Assembly (NCBI GenBank): GCA_949357655.1
Contig: CASHTG010000005.1
Span: 1-64,000 of the forward strand
Source of the DNA: Parascedosporium putredinis
Lineage: Eukaryota > Ascomycota > Sordariomycetes > Microascales > Microascaceae
DNA length: 64,000 bases
Reading direction: 5' to 3'
Shown here: piece after piece, positions 1 through 11,537 of the stretch
Layout: the number at the start of each line of letters is the position of its first letter
Numbering within the stretch: position 1 is the stretch's first letter
Made by a program: the position numbers and the translations under genes
Notes under the pieces: generated by a model
What the model saw: only the letters and a program-made list of their open reading frames with translations
Databases searched by the model: none
What the model was told of the DNA's origin: nothing

Positions 1-1055
1 GGATTTTCAAACTCTTATTTTTTATAAATTATAACTTTTCAGTATGTAAAATAATAGATAGATATCTATTATATATTATAGTTATCTTTATTAAATATCA
101 AATCTATATTAATTAATATAGAAATAGTAATTAATATTATCCTCTAAATATATAGTACTATATAAAGTATAAATAGTTTAAGTTTTATATATTCTCTAAA
201 CTATATATAAGATATATTAAAAGGAGCTATATACTTTCTTTTAATAATAATATATATCTCTATTATAAGGTTTATTTTACCTTCTTATTATATTTTTATT
301 TTAAAATAATTATATTAAAATTTAAAGTTTATATTAGTAATTTTAAAAACTTCTTTTTAAAAAGGAAAACTATTAGAAACCCTTTTTTAAGAAAAGAAAA
401 GAGATTTATAAAAAGAGTTTAAAGAGTTAGTTTAATAACTAAAATATTAAAGATAAGGTAATAGAAAATTAATATATAAGATTTCTTTATATATATATAT
501 ATTTCTATAATTCCTTTATAGAAAAAGATAATAAAAACCTTATTCTTAAAATAATAAACTTCAAAAGAGGGAGAAAAAGAACTTATTATTAGTAAAGAAA
601 TAGAATAATATTATATTTATTAAATATAATAGGAAGTAATAATAATATGGAAAAAAAGATCTTTATTAATAGTTAGAGATATTATAGCTTATATTATTTT
701 AACTACTAAGGTAAAATATTATCTAATAATATATTAAACTTATTATATCTTATTTTATAATAGAAATATTAGTAAAGATTATAAAAGTAGTTTATTTAGA
801 TATTATAATAAAACTTTAAAACTCTTTAAAATTATTAGAAAGGATATTTAGAAAATAAAGATAAATAATAAAATAAAGCCTTTTTCTATAGATTATTAAA
901 ACCTTAAATAAGAAAAGGTAAAAGATATTAATAGATCTTAGCTAGAATAACCTAATATTAGCTATAGAAGAGCTTTATAAAAGATCTATTAAGGATTATT
1001 TATATAGAAAATAAATTTTAAATAAGTTAACTAAAACTATATATATAAAAACTTA

Positions 1056-1222
1056 GGACCTCACTATATAACACACCACTTTTAATAGCTAGGCACTTTT
1101 TTACATAATCAGCCCTATAGGGTAAAGTCATAGTATATTAACATTTAGGCCTACTTACTAAGGTAAGTATAGTAGTAATTAAACCTAGTAAAAGGTACCT
1201 ATAGTACTATACTAAAACACCT
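1056..1222 (+). repeat. Terminal inverted repeat, family A, left copy
   Basis: This stretch is the inverted counterpart of 7532-7676. Shared landmarks read from the outside in are CCTCACTATATAA, CCACTTTTAATAGC, TACATAATCAGCCCTATAGG, GTCATAGTATAT, CCTAGTAAAA and CTATACTAAAACACC. An inverted repeat of this length is typical of a class II (cut-and-paste) element or its non-autonomous derivative. No transposase frame survives inside. Outer ends are approximate because RIP has blurred them. Confidence 0.75.
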
Positions 1223-1285
1223 TTAATATAAACTCTAGTCCTTATATAAGCTTCTAATACTATATCTATACTAAAATACCTATAG

Positions 1286-1440
1286 TGATTAGTAAGGTAC
1301 CCCTTAGTATAATTAGATAAAAACTAGAAAATAGCTATTTATAATTTTTATAATTTCCTAATTTAATTACCTTTTTATCTACTTTTAGGCCCCCTATATT
1401 TTAATATATCTTTAACCTAACTATACTTAAATATAATAAT
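1286..1440 (+). repeat. LTR-like direct repeat, 5' copy (degraded)
   Basis: Matches 7171-7326 in the same orientation. Both copies share ATTAGTAAGGTAC, TTATAATTTTTATA, CACCTTTTTATCTACTT (ACC in this copy), CCCCCTATATTTTAATATAT and CTAACTATACT. Two same-strand repeats of about 155 bp with starts 5.9 kb apart fit the long terminal repeats of a copia- or gypsy-size retrotransposon. The interior (1441-7170) has no intact gag-pol frame, and no primer-binding site or target duplication could be recognised, so the assignment rests on repeat geometry only. Confidence 0.55.
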
Positions 1441-3216
1441 AAAAATCTTAGATCTTCTAATAACTATTATTTTCTCTCCCTTCTAAAAGTATTATTTTTA
1501 TTATAAGAAATAAACCTAAGATTTAGCTTAAATATCTAGAGGATTAATTCTTCTAAGATTAGATAATCTATTTATGTATTAAAGATATTAAATTTATAAA
1601 AATAATTATTAATAAGATAGGGAAAAAGCTATTAATTCTAAAGTTTCTAATTAATAAACCTATATTAATACTTTTAAGATTCTAAAAGGAAGTTCTTTTT
1701 ATATCTAAAGGTAAAAATATTACTTATTTAAATATCTAACTTAATTATTAAAAAGATTTTAAGACCTTTAAAAATAAAATATTTATAAAAATATTTTAAC
1801 TTTATTTTTAATATAAAATTAGTTAATAACTATAGATTTATAATATTTAAGAAAACTAATAATAAACCTATAGTAAATCTAAAGCTAAAAGTAAAAATAT
1901 AAAGCTTAGCTTTATAAACCTTAATCTTAAAAGAATACTTTAGATTAATAATAACCTTAAAAAGAAAGATAAATATTATTTCTACTAATTAGAAATATTA
2001 AACTTATAATATAAAAGGCTATTTTTAGAAAGAATATTATATAGTTTTTAATAGAGAAAAACTTAATTAATTTAACTTAAATCTTATTTAGATTATAAAG
2101 ATAGATTATAAATTTACTAAAAGATTTAAAAGAATTATTTTAATTAATAGATATAAGTTATAAAAATTTAAAAATAGATAATAATATTAAATATAACCTA
2201 TCCTCTAAAATAGTTAGTTATCTTTAATTCTAGATTAATAATTTATATCTTCTATAATATTAAATAATTTCTAACTAAATTTCTACTAACTAATATTTAG
2301 AGATTAAAAGATTATTAATAATTTAATAATAAAAAGTAAAAGATAGAAAAAAGTAAATATCTAAATAGATATTAGAGGAAGAAAAATAATTGCTTTTTCT
2401 ATTTAGTATTATATATATATTAAGATTTATATATAATCATATTTCTTTAAAAAGACTTTATTAATAAAGATATTATTAAGAGAATAATCTAGATAAGAAA
2501 GGTATTATTATCTTTTAGTAAAAACTTTAATTATTAAGATTTAGTTATTTTATAATTAATATATTATTAAATATATCTTTATTAATAAATTTATTATTAT
2601 ATTATTTTAATAAAAGAAAATATAATAAAATTAAAGTAATTATTAATAGATAGTTAGATATAATATTTATAACTTAATTACTTAAGAAAAGATATATTTT
2701 AATATCTTAATTTTAAGATAATTAATATTATTTTAACCTCTTTAGAAATATATAAATATATTTAATATACCTTTAGAAAGCTTTATTAATAGATTAGATA
2801 TATTTTAAGAGATTATTTTATATATAGTAAATTAGTAGATTAAATTATTATTAATTTTTATAATTTCTATTAAGGATATATTTGATTAAAAAGTCTACTT
2901 CTTATTTATAATCTTATAATAAAGGTAGTTTAAGATATTTATTTAATAGATTAAAAACTAAAATAATAATATATATATTTATATATTAATAATACTTTAA
3001 AAATAATATAATCTTTAACTTAAAGTTATTAAGATAGATAATAGGATTATTTAGAAACTTTTAAAGGTTTAAAAATAGCTTAAGAAGAAGGGTTTTAATA
3101 TAAAACCTTTGATATCTTATATATAAATAAAAGTAAAATAGTATAGCTAAATATTAATAAAGGTATAACTTTCCTACCTCTATTTAATTACCTATAACTA
3201 GAAATATTAAAAGTAA

Positions 3217-3995
3217 ATACTTATACTATATACTACTTATAGGGGTAGTACTCTACCCTAATATAAAAACCACCTTAAAATAAAATCATACTAATAAAAG
3301 TAAATAAGGATATATTACTACTTATTATAAGTAAAGTTTTATAGAAATATAATATTACTAATCTAGATTCTTTTTCTATTTAATACTAATCTAAAGTATT
3401 CTATAGAAATCTAGATAAAATATTAAGATTAATTTAATTTAACTTAAAAACTTAGATATTATTTTAAAATAATACCTTAAAGATAAGATATTTAAATTCT
3501 TTTTAAAATTTATATATTATTTATTAGCTATTCTTAATATAAAGAAAAGGAAGTAACTTATAAGAATCTTATTTAAATTAGATATATAATTTATAATATA
3601 AATAATTACTTAATATATCTTTTAAAATATATAGGAAATTATATCCTAAAAGAGTAAAAGGTAGACTTTTAGAAAGCTATATATTATAACTTATAGGATA
3701 TTTTAAAATATTTATTCTACTATTATTATTACTTAATAATATCTACTTTTAATTTTAATTTTCTTCCTTTCTTCTATATTCTTTTTAATATTATATAATA
3801 TACTTATAGAATAGAGGTTACTTTTATTAAATAGAGAAATAAGTCTAGATAGTAATATTATATTCTTATAAAATTCTACTTATAATAGGTAGTAATATAT
3901 CTTATTTACTTTTATTAATATAATTTTATTTTAGGTAGCTTTTATATTAGGGTAGAGAGCACTACCCCTATAGGGAAGTATATAGTATAAGTATA
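3217..3995. mobile_element. Family B inverted-repeat element, copy B1
   Basis: An approximately 780-bp unit whose two ends are inverted copies over roughly 150 bp. The left end reads ATACTTATACTATATACTAC, then ACTCTACCCTAATATAAA and TTAAAATAAAATCATA. The right end read from the other strand gives the same series. The centre is featureless AT-rich DNA with no frame. The small size and long inverted repeats suggest a non-autonomous, MITE-like element. It lies inside the putative retroelement, a second level of nesting. All copies are RIP-altered. Confidence 0.6.
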
Positions 3996-6900
3996 TATCT
4001 TCTTAATTATACCCTAAAGAAAGCTTTAGACTAGAAAATACTATATAAAGTTTTTTATATATATATATCTAGAAAGTAAGTTATCTTAGATATTTTATAT
4101 TTTAAAATATAGAAGAAGATCTAAAACTAATAGTTAAATAAGTTAAGGAACTAGAATCTTATATTTAGATTATATTATAAAAAGATTTAGATATAAAAAT
4201 AGAAGATATATTAAAATATTACTTTAAGAAGAATATCTTTCTTATTAAATATTATATAAAACTCCCTTTTTATAAGCTAATAGATAAGGCCTAGTAATAT
4301 AATAAAGATAATAATTATAAATTAGATATTCTAGATTACCTAAAATCTAATTTTAACTAATTAATAAGGGAAATAAAGATAGATTTAAATTTAATTTCTC
4401 CTTTAACTACTTTAGGTAATCTAAACCTTACTATTTTACTATATAGTTAGTTTTAATTAATAGGAACTAATATTTAATCTATAAAGACATAGATCTCTAT
4501 TTTTATTAATTAGAAGAGAATTTAAACCTTTATTAGTAATCTTTTATAAAATAAATATTTAAACCTTTCTTTAAAAGATTAATTTCTTTAAGTAAATAAA
4601 GATTATATTATTAATTATAATATCAAAGAATTATAGATAATAGAAAATATATCTTATATAATTAGAAAAGAAATATTTAATTTAATATAGATATATATTT
4701 ATAAGAGTAATTAAATTAGAAAATCTATAAAATATAAAATATAACTTATAATAAAAGGTAATTAATAAGAAAAAGTAATAAAAGATATTTATATATTAAT
4801 ATTTATTTATTAATTTTTTAAACTTTTAATAATAATTACTATATATTTTAATCTTAAGTTAAAAATAATTAGATATAGTAAATATATTTATAAATATTAA
4901 CTTAGATAAAAAAGTATATATAAAAATTCTAAAAAGATATTTAAAAATTAGAAGTAGAATAGTTTTTAAACTAAATAAAGCCTTTTATAGTTTAAGGAGA
5001 TTACTATTATTATAATAAAAATACCTTTATAAATATCTATAAAATTAGGATTTAAAGCTATTTTATATAAACTATTTTTTTATTATAGAATTTCTTTTTT
5101 TATAATTACTATAACTATAAAAACTAAAAGTAATAAGTTAAACCTATTTATATAAATAACCTTTACTATATAAAGAAAGAGAGGTGTAATTATTAAATAG
5201 GTTAATAATAATAAGCTTATAAGAAAGGGGAGGGATAGAGTTATAAAACTATAAAACTATAAGGTAGAGGGTTAAACCTATTTTATCTAAAAGAGGGGAG
5301 ATAAAAAGGCTAGAAATAGCTAAAGTTAAAAGGTAAAGAAATAAAAAATAGAAAAACTATAAATAAGAGGAAAGATATTTTATATAAAAAGGGATATTAA
5401 TATTAAATAAAGATAAAAAGTAGAAAATATAAAATAAAAAGAGAAAGAATATAAAATAAAATAGGTAAAGAAATAATAGAGGCTATTAAGCTTATTTAAA
5501 AAGAGATAATAATATAAAAGATTAGTAAAAAATATAATTATAAGATAACTAATAGAAAGTATAATTATAAAAAGATTAATAGAAAGAGTAATTATAAAGA
5601 GATTAGTAAAAGATATAGCTATAAAGAGATTATAAAAAGTATAATTATAAAAAGAGAGCTTTTAAATAAACTATAGTTTAAAAGTAAAAATATATAAAAG
5701 AGAAATAACTATAATTAGCTTTATTTAGCTAAAATAGATAGATAAATAATTAAATTTAATAAGGTTATTAAAGATTAAAAGTTAGAAGGTTAATATAATA
5801 AATAGTAAAAGAATAATAATAGAAGAGATAGTAGATATAATATAATAATAAGACTTTAGATAGATTACTATTTAGCTAGGGGGAGAGGGGTATAGTAAAC
5901 TTATAGTTATATATTATTAATAAAAGTAGATTTATAATAAGTTAAGAGTATAATAAGGGTATTATAAGAGTAAGTAGATAATAAAAGATAAAGGTTTTAA
6001 TATCTTAGAGGTTTTTTATTTTATTATTATAAAAAAGTAGAAAGATTATATATTATATAAAGATAGTAAAATAGTATAATAATAATAATAATAATATCTT
6101 TATTTTCTTTTATATTAATAATATTATATTTAGTTATTAACTTTATTTAAAATTATTTATATATTAATTAATTAATAAGTTAAAAGTAAAATATAAAATA
6201 ATAAATAAAGATAATTTAAATAGTTTTTTAATATTAAAATCCTCTAATATTATCTAAATTAATAGATAATCTTTAACTAGAAAGCTTATATTAAAAGATA
6301 ACTAAGCTAGCTGAAATATTTTTTAAAAAGTAAAAGCTTAATAATTAGAGAGGAATTATTTTTATATATAAGAATAGTAAGTTAAGATTAGATTAGATTA
6401 TATTAATAAAAATTAACTCCCTTTTATATATAATAGTAATTATAAGGTTAGATATTACTTTTTATATATTATAATTTTTATAATTTTTAATAAACTTAAA
6501 ATATAAATATTATTTAATAGTAAACTAAATATTTATATATCTATAAGAAAATATCTTATTATTATTATAATTAAGAGGAGGTAATAAATTTCTTATCTAT
6601 AATAATATATTATTTACTAATAATATTATAGATTAGAAAAGCTTATAAATATTTATTATAATTCTTTTAGAGGTTTAATAAGTTAGTAAATAAATAAATA
6701 AGATTTTTATATTATATTAATTAAAAAAATAGAATTACTAATATTATTATAAATAATAAAGAAAGCTATCTATATAAAGAGATTACTTATAAAACTAATT
6801 ATAAAGATTAATAATATATTAACTAAAATCTATTATAATAATATCTAAATTATCTAATAAGTAATAATTAATTAGTTAAAATTCTAAATAAAATTAAAGT

Positions 6901-7170
6901 ATATTAATATTTATAATTATTAGTTATATTAAAAAATAAAAATAGCTTTATTTCTATTTTTTATATTTTAATATTAAAAATAATAATAGATAGATTTATA
7001 AAAATATTAATAAAAGAATAATTTAAGTATTTTATTAAAGTAATTAGATAATATCTTAGAAAAATAATATAGGATATAGTTTTAAAAATAGAAATTAAAA
7101 GATAGAAGTAATAGGAATTATAATCTAATAGCTTAGACCTAGATTAGTATTAATCTATAAGGGTATATAG

Positions 7171-7326
7171 TAATTAGTAAGGTACTTTTTAAGGTAATTA
7201 GATAAAAAATAAGAAATTAGTTACTTATAATTTTTATAGTTTCTTAATTTGATCACCTTTTTATCTACTTCTTAGACCCCCTATATTTTAATATATCCTT
7301 AGCCTAACTATACTAAGTATAATAAT
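7171..7326 (+). repeat. LTR-like direct repeat, 3' copy (degraded)
   Basis: Same-strand partner of 1286-1440. This copy carries TAATTAG where the 5' copy has TGATTAG, a G-to-A change of the RIP type. That is compatible with an LTR that originally began with TG. It lies just inside the right arm of the family A inverted repeat, so the retroelement appears nested within that element. Confidence 0.55.
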
Positions 7327-7531
7327 ACCCTCTAGTACTAGATAAAAATCTATATTCTATATACTTTTAAATTTAAAATATACTTAATTAGTATTAAAAA
7401 GCATTTTAATATAGTACTAGAAGCTATTTTAATATAGTACTACTAGAAGTATTTTTAGTATCTTAGTATAGTGCTAGAGTGTTTTTAGTATTAATTTAAT
7501 ATTCTATTAGGACCTATTCTATTAGTAGTAG

Positions 7532-7676
7532 AGGGTGTTTTAGTATAGAACTATAGGGCACTTTTACTAGGCTTACTACTAAGCTTAGTAGTTGATATAC
7601 TATGACTTTACCCTATAGGGCTGATTATATAAAAAGTGTGCTGGCTATTAAAAGTGGTATATTATATAGTGAGGCC
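7532..7676 (-). repeat. Terminal inverted repeat, family A, right copy
   Basis: Reverse-complement match to 1056-1222, with the same order of landmarks (CTGATTATATAAAAAGTG, GACTTTACCCTATAGGG, GTTTTAGTATAGAACTATAG). Together the two arms enclose about 6.6 kb, most of which is explained by the LTR-like pair at 1286-1440 and 7171-7326. The original family A element may therefore have been only some 600 bp, interrupted by a retroelement. Confidence 0.75.
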
Positions 7677-8399
7677 TAAAACTTATAGAGACTTTTAGCT
7701 AGATAAAAAGATAGAATAGTAAAAAGAAAAGGGGAAATCTATAAAAAATAAAGAAGAAAAAAGGGGATAAGAGAAAAGTAAAGAGATAATAGACTTATAG
7801 AGATTATTATAAAAGGTAGAAAAAGTAGGAAAAAAGTAAGGGATAGTAATTAGTAAAATTGGAAATAAATATCTATTTTACCTTTTTTTTTTAAAGTTTA
7901 TATATATTTTATCTTTTTATTTTATATAATAATATCTTTATTTTTTTAAATAAAGATTAATATATTATTATAGAGGAAAAGTTTAAATAAAAATATATTA
8001 TATATAAATATTTTATATTTATATATTTATTTAAAATAATATTAGTTTTATATTTATTACTAAAATAATATATTAGTAGCTAATATAGTTTTATTTTAGT
8101 ATATAATTTATAATTAGGTATAGAGTAGCTCTTATAAAGGTATATAATATAAGTAAACTAAACTAAATAGGAAAGATAGGAGAGCTAGGATTTAAATAGT
8201 TTTCAGATATAATCTAAAAGTAATCTATTACTAAGTTTTTAAAACCTTTATAAAGTGGGGGAGTTATTTACTAACTCTAGGGTATTTACTTTACTATCGC
8301 TAATTTAATTCACTCATCGCTGATCTTCCATTTACCTTATCCCTATATATTACCTTAGTACTATTATTCTTATTCCTCACTTTAGATCAGGGTTAAGCT

Positions 8400-9140
8400 C
8401 TACTTATACTATATACCACTATAGGGGTACTCTCCATCCTATTATAAAGACCTCTAAGACCGCCCTAAAATAAAACTATATTTACTATAAATATATCACT
8501 TTATTAAAAAGTATATACCTTACCTAATCTTACTTTATTCTCTTAGATACTAGAGGGGGTGATAAAGAGGGTATTTTACTATATAGAAATAAGTACTAGA
8601 TATTTCTATAATTTTAAATTACTATAGAACTTTAAAAAGTACTATAACTTAGGTATCAAAATTATTATTATTATATAACTTATCTTAGAAAATAGATACT
8701 AATAAGAGGTCTTTTCCTTTATATAATGATCTAGCTTTTTGTTTTATTATACTTTTTAGATGTTACGCCTTCTGACCTTTATAGGGCTAGATACCGCCTG
8801 TAGAGAGCACTTCTCTACAGGTCACACCTTTTGGCGCAGCGGTCTAGCGCTGCGTCATAGTCGTAACATTAGAATATTTAGATTAGAAGTTGATTAGGTA
8901 GTTTTTAAAGATTAAAAAATATTTTAGGCTCCCTTTAAAATTTAAATATAAATATTAGTAATATTAGTAATAGATATAAAACTGATATTATTAAATAGAG
9001 CTAGGAACCTAGAATATCCTTATACTACTATTTATTTATTCACGTCCTTACTTTATAATAAGATAAGCTCGATTTTGTTTTAGGGTGGTCTCTGTAATAG
9101 GGTGGAGAGCACCCCCTGTAGGGGTGTGTGGTATAAGTAT
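8400..9140. mobile_element. Family B inverted-repeat element, copy B2
   Basis: The left end (8400-8490; TACTTATACTATATACCACT, ACTCTCCATCCTATTATAAA, CCGCCCTAAAATAAAAC) is the inverse of the right end (9062-9140; GTTTTAGGGTGGTCTCTGTA, ATAGGGTGGAGAGCACCCCC, GTGTGGTATAAGTATGG). The right end is the best-preserved family B terminus and shows what the family looked like before RIP. The element is interrupted by the 108-bp solo-LTR-like insertion at 8761-8868. No coding capacity was seen. Confidence 0.6.
8761..8868 (+). mobile_element. Solo-LTR-like 108-bp insertion with 5-bp target duplication
   Basis: A compact segment of balanced GC inside the AT-rich block. It begins TGTTACG and ends CGTAACA, a perfect 7-bp inverted terminus of the TG...CA type. 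It is flanked on both sides by the identical pentamer TTAGA (8756-8760 and 8869-8873). Inside are a perfect 10-bp stem (CCTGTAGAGA at 8797-8806 pairing with 8812-8821) and a second 7-bp stem (CGCAGCG/CGCTGCG, 8834-8853). It shows no RIP, so it probably inserted after its surroundings were mutated. It could be a very short solo LTR, or a small non-autonomous element with 5-bp duplications. Confidence 0.7.
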
Positions 9141-9381
9141 GGTGATCCCTCATACCTTGCTTTTGCTTTGGTCAAATGTAAGGTAGACTGCTAATCCCCT
9201 GTGAGGTTTGGCATATACAGCATGTCAAACCCTGCGCTTCAAAATGGAACCCTGATGATAGGTCGGTGTGGGGTCAATCCACCGAAATCAGCCGAGATCC
9301 GCCTGGAGGTCGCATACGATAGTCGAGAATTGAGGCCGCCTCCTCTGCGTCCCGCCTTCTATGACCTGATCTTGTAGGTAT

Positions 9382-9430
9382 TGTACCCTATGGGGCTGAT
9401 TATGTAAAAAGTGCGCTGGCTGTCAAAAGT
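9382..9430 (-). repeat. Family A terminus, undegraded single end
   Basis: GTACCCTATGGGGCTGATTA followed by TGTAAAAAGTGCGCTGGCTG matches the outer part of the family A inverted repeat at 7600-7660 but keeps its C and G bases. Similarity stops after CAAAAGT at 9430. No matching opposite end was found in this window. This copy provides the reference for identifying RIP-type changes in the other two. Confidence 0.65.
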
Positions 9431-9628
9431 CAAAGTAAGTCCCGTTATCTATTTCTCTACCTCGATACTTGATGCTCTCGCATTTCCTGGATGCACCGCG
9501 ACAACAATTGTTTCACTGTCTTTATTTCGACAGCCAGGGGCTCCAAAATAGGATCACCATCCACCTACCTACCCTAATATCTGAGGCGGCTCCGGGCTTT
9601 AGACCTTAGTTCGCTATAGACACAGCTT

Positions 9629-10620
9629 ATGGCCGATCAGGGCAAGCTTTTACCCGCTCAAGCATCTTACAAGATCGGGGAGGTGCTCACCCTCCACCGT
9701 GACCCTAAGTGGGATGCAGATGGCCATCTCAACCTCAGACTGCGGGTCGTACAGCTACACCAGCCATGGACTCTCTCCTGTGGTATGGTAGTTGAGATTC
9801 TAAGCAATCAACCTACCGACCTGCCTCCCTTATCAGATAAGCTTGGGTTCTTGAAACTTTTCGACTGGCGATTCGCGCGCCAGCTCCGTGACGACCAAGG
9901 TGTTGGGCTATGGACCCATACCACCCAAACAGAGTATATCAATTTTATTAAGGGTGGTAGCCATAACGATTTCTTATACCACCTTTACGAAGAAAATCGG
10001 CGCGAAGCGAAGATAACTGGAGTGACGGCGAAAACGAGGCCTTTCTAGCTAGCGAAATGCTCCGCATGTATCATTCAGAAGTTGCTGTCTACCAGAGACT
10101 ACATAATGTCCAGGGCAAGCTGGTGCCACAGCTAATCACATCTGGCTTCCTGGATGGTAGTTTTATGACTGAGGTCAACAACCAGGATCAAACATCGTTT
10201 CAGATCAAGGGAATCCTACTACAGTATATCGAAGGCTTTACCCTCACAAATCTCATCTCTCAGGCGCCACAAAGTAGCTGGCAAAATATTATCAACCAAG
10301 CCATTCGGATCACCCACATCTTAGGAGATGAAGAGATCCTCAATGCCGACGTACGCCCAGATAATTTTATTGTAAACCCAATCCACAAGCGCAAAGATAC
10401 TCCTTGTCATGACTATCGGGTATTTATGATCGATTTTGGGCAGAGCCGGCTGCGACAGGGGGACGAGTCGGATTTCGACTGGGGGCGTGCGAAGTGGCAG
10501 CAGGATGAGGAGGGTGCGGTCGGCTTGGTTATGCGGCACCGGCTACGAAAGCTTGGGGTGGAGATAGCTTTTTGTCCATCACTAAGATATTTCGAGTTCG
10601 CCGAGCGGGAGGACGAATGA
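9629..10620 (+). CDS. Protein kinase-like domain protein (frameshifted)
   Basis: Two consecutive frames (9629-10048 and about 10020-10620) form one kinase-fold protein of about 330 residues once a single-base shift near 10000-10015 is allowed. The first half contains a run reading GLW, a basic segment, then an acidic linker. The second half carries EVAVYQRLH, a hinge-like LLQYIEGFTL, a catalytic-loop equivalent NADVRPDNF (D followed by N three residues on from R-P-D) and MIDFGQSR, the DFG metal-binding motif. This resembles the divergent fungal kinase-like proteins that are often multicopy and of unknown substrate. The canonical HRD is changed to ADVR, so activity cannot be assumed. The gene lies on an island between two AT-rich tracts. 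Confidence 0.65.
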
Positions 10621-11283
10621 GCCCAGGCGACGGATACAGACCCTAGGACCCCCATCTTTCCCTCATCTGGCGTATCGCGATACTTCGGCGACGCCATGTG
10701 TTCCATCGATCTCGCGGGCGGCACCGCTAAGCGTCAATGCTCGACTCTCTCCCCGGAGGAGGTGCCAGTGGAACCGTGGTCGCTTGAATTAACTTACTAC
10801 CGAGGTAGGCTTAGCGGCATTCACTCTGCTGTTACTGCCATACTTGTACCTTCCGTCTTTACACGAGGCTACGATTTCATTGATGGAAGACAAGCTTATG
10901 TCGGTTAAAAATTAGTAGCGCCTCAATATAACAAAATTAATATTTAATATAACGTTATTCTAAGATAATACTTATTTAAGTAGATAGATTATACTATCTT
11001 ATTAATAAAGCTCCTTCTAATAAAGTAGCTTATAACTACCTACTCTTATACTATCTAACTACTACATTTATATATATTAAATAAATTATATAATTATCTT
11101 ATATATATTTCTTTTATATTTAATATTTTCTCTTTATATAGTAAATAAAAAGTAGGTGATATATATTTTTAAATTAACTTTAATATTTATTTAACCTTTA
11201 TATAAATTAGTAAGAAAAAGTCTATATAATAATATTATCTTTTATAATAAATAATATTAATATAATTAAAATGTATTAGATTT
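10621..11283. other. Gene-free spacer with second AT-rich tract
   Basis: 10621-10908 has normal composition but only a 70-codon open frame (10696-10908) without recognisable features, which I do not call. From about 10910 to 11283 the DNA is AT-rich, with the same TA-dominated, RIP-like character as the first 9 kb. No repeat partner was recognised except the family B end that closes it. Confidence 0.6.
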
Positions 11284-11345
11284 CTATAGGGTAGTATTTA
11301 TATTAGGGTAGATAGCACTACCTGAGGTGGTGTAGTGTATGAGTA
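11284..11345 (+). repeat. Family B terminus next to AROM promoter
   Basis: CTATAGGGTAGTATTTATAT, TAGGGTAGATAGCACTACCT and GTGTAGTGTATGAGTA follow the right-end pattern of B1 and B2 with RIP-type substitutions. The element end stops about 190 bp before the AROM start codon, so little upstream space separates the transposon edge from the gene. The left end of this copy was not located. Confidence 0.5.
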
Positions 11346-11402
11346 ACACCCCAACCCTTGCAGACCCCACTATCCAGCCCCTCCCCCACCCTAACATGTA
11401 AC

Positions 11403-11409
11403 TGAGTCA
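11403..11409. promoter_or_regulatory. Gcn4/CpcA-type site TGAGTCA
   Basis: A perfect TGASTCA heptamer lies 129 bp upstream of the AROM ATG. Gcn4 in yeast and its filamentous-fungal equivalents CpcA/CPC1 activate amino-acid biosynthesis genes through this sequence, and yeast ARO1 is a member of that regulon. A heptamer of this kind is expected by chance several times in 64 kb, so position carries most of the weight. A perfect 8-bp inverted repeat, AAGCTCAT-GT-ATGAGCTT, lies just downstream at 11419-11436. Confidence 0.5.
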
Positions 11410-11537
11410 TCGTTAGGAAAGCTCATGTATGAGCTTAGCGATTTTTTTTTAAAAACCTCTCCAGGAATTTCTATCACACTTTTCAATAACTTTACTATTC
11501 ATACCTCTCCTTCATTTTTATGCTCTTCTGATCTAAG

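Larger units (their letters stand above)
1..9160. repeat. AT-rich, RIP-degraded repeat block
   Basis: About 9 kb of overwhelmingly A+T sequence, dominated by TA-rich words, with no reading frame of useful length on either strand. Islands of moderate GC mark the ends of transposon remnants, listed separately. Comparing the degraded copies of repeat family A with the better-preserved copy at 9382-9430 shows only C-to-T and G-to-A changes. Most are in CpA/TpG context (for example GGCTGTCAAAAG against GGCTATTAAAAG). That is the signature of repeat-induced point mutation, a pre-meiotic genome defence of ascomycetes. The block ends abruptly near 9.1 kb, where normal composition returns. Confidence 0.9.

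Noticed and set aside
1..9160. CRISPR array or centromere
   Set aside because: No regularly spaced repeats. The AT-rich DNA is explained by RIP-degraded transposons, and centromere identity cannot be judged from sequence alone.
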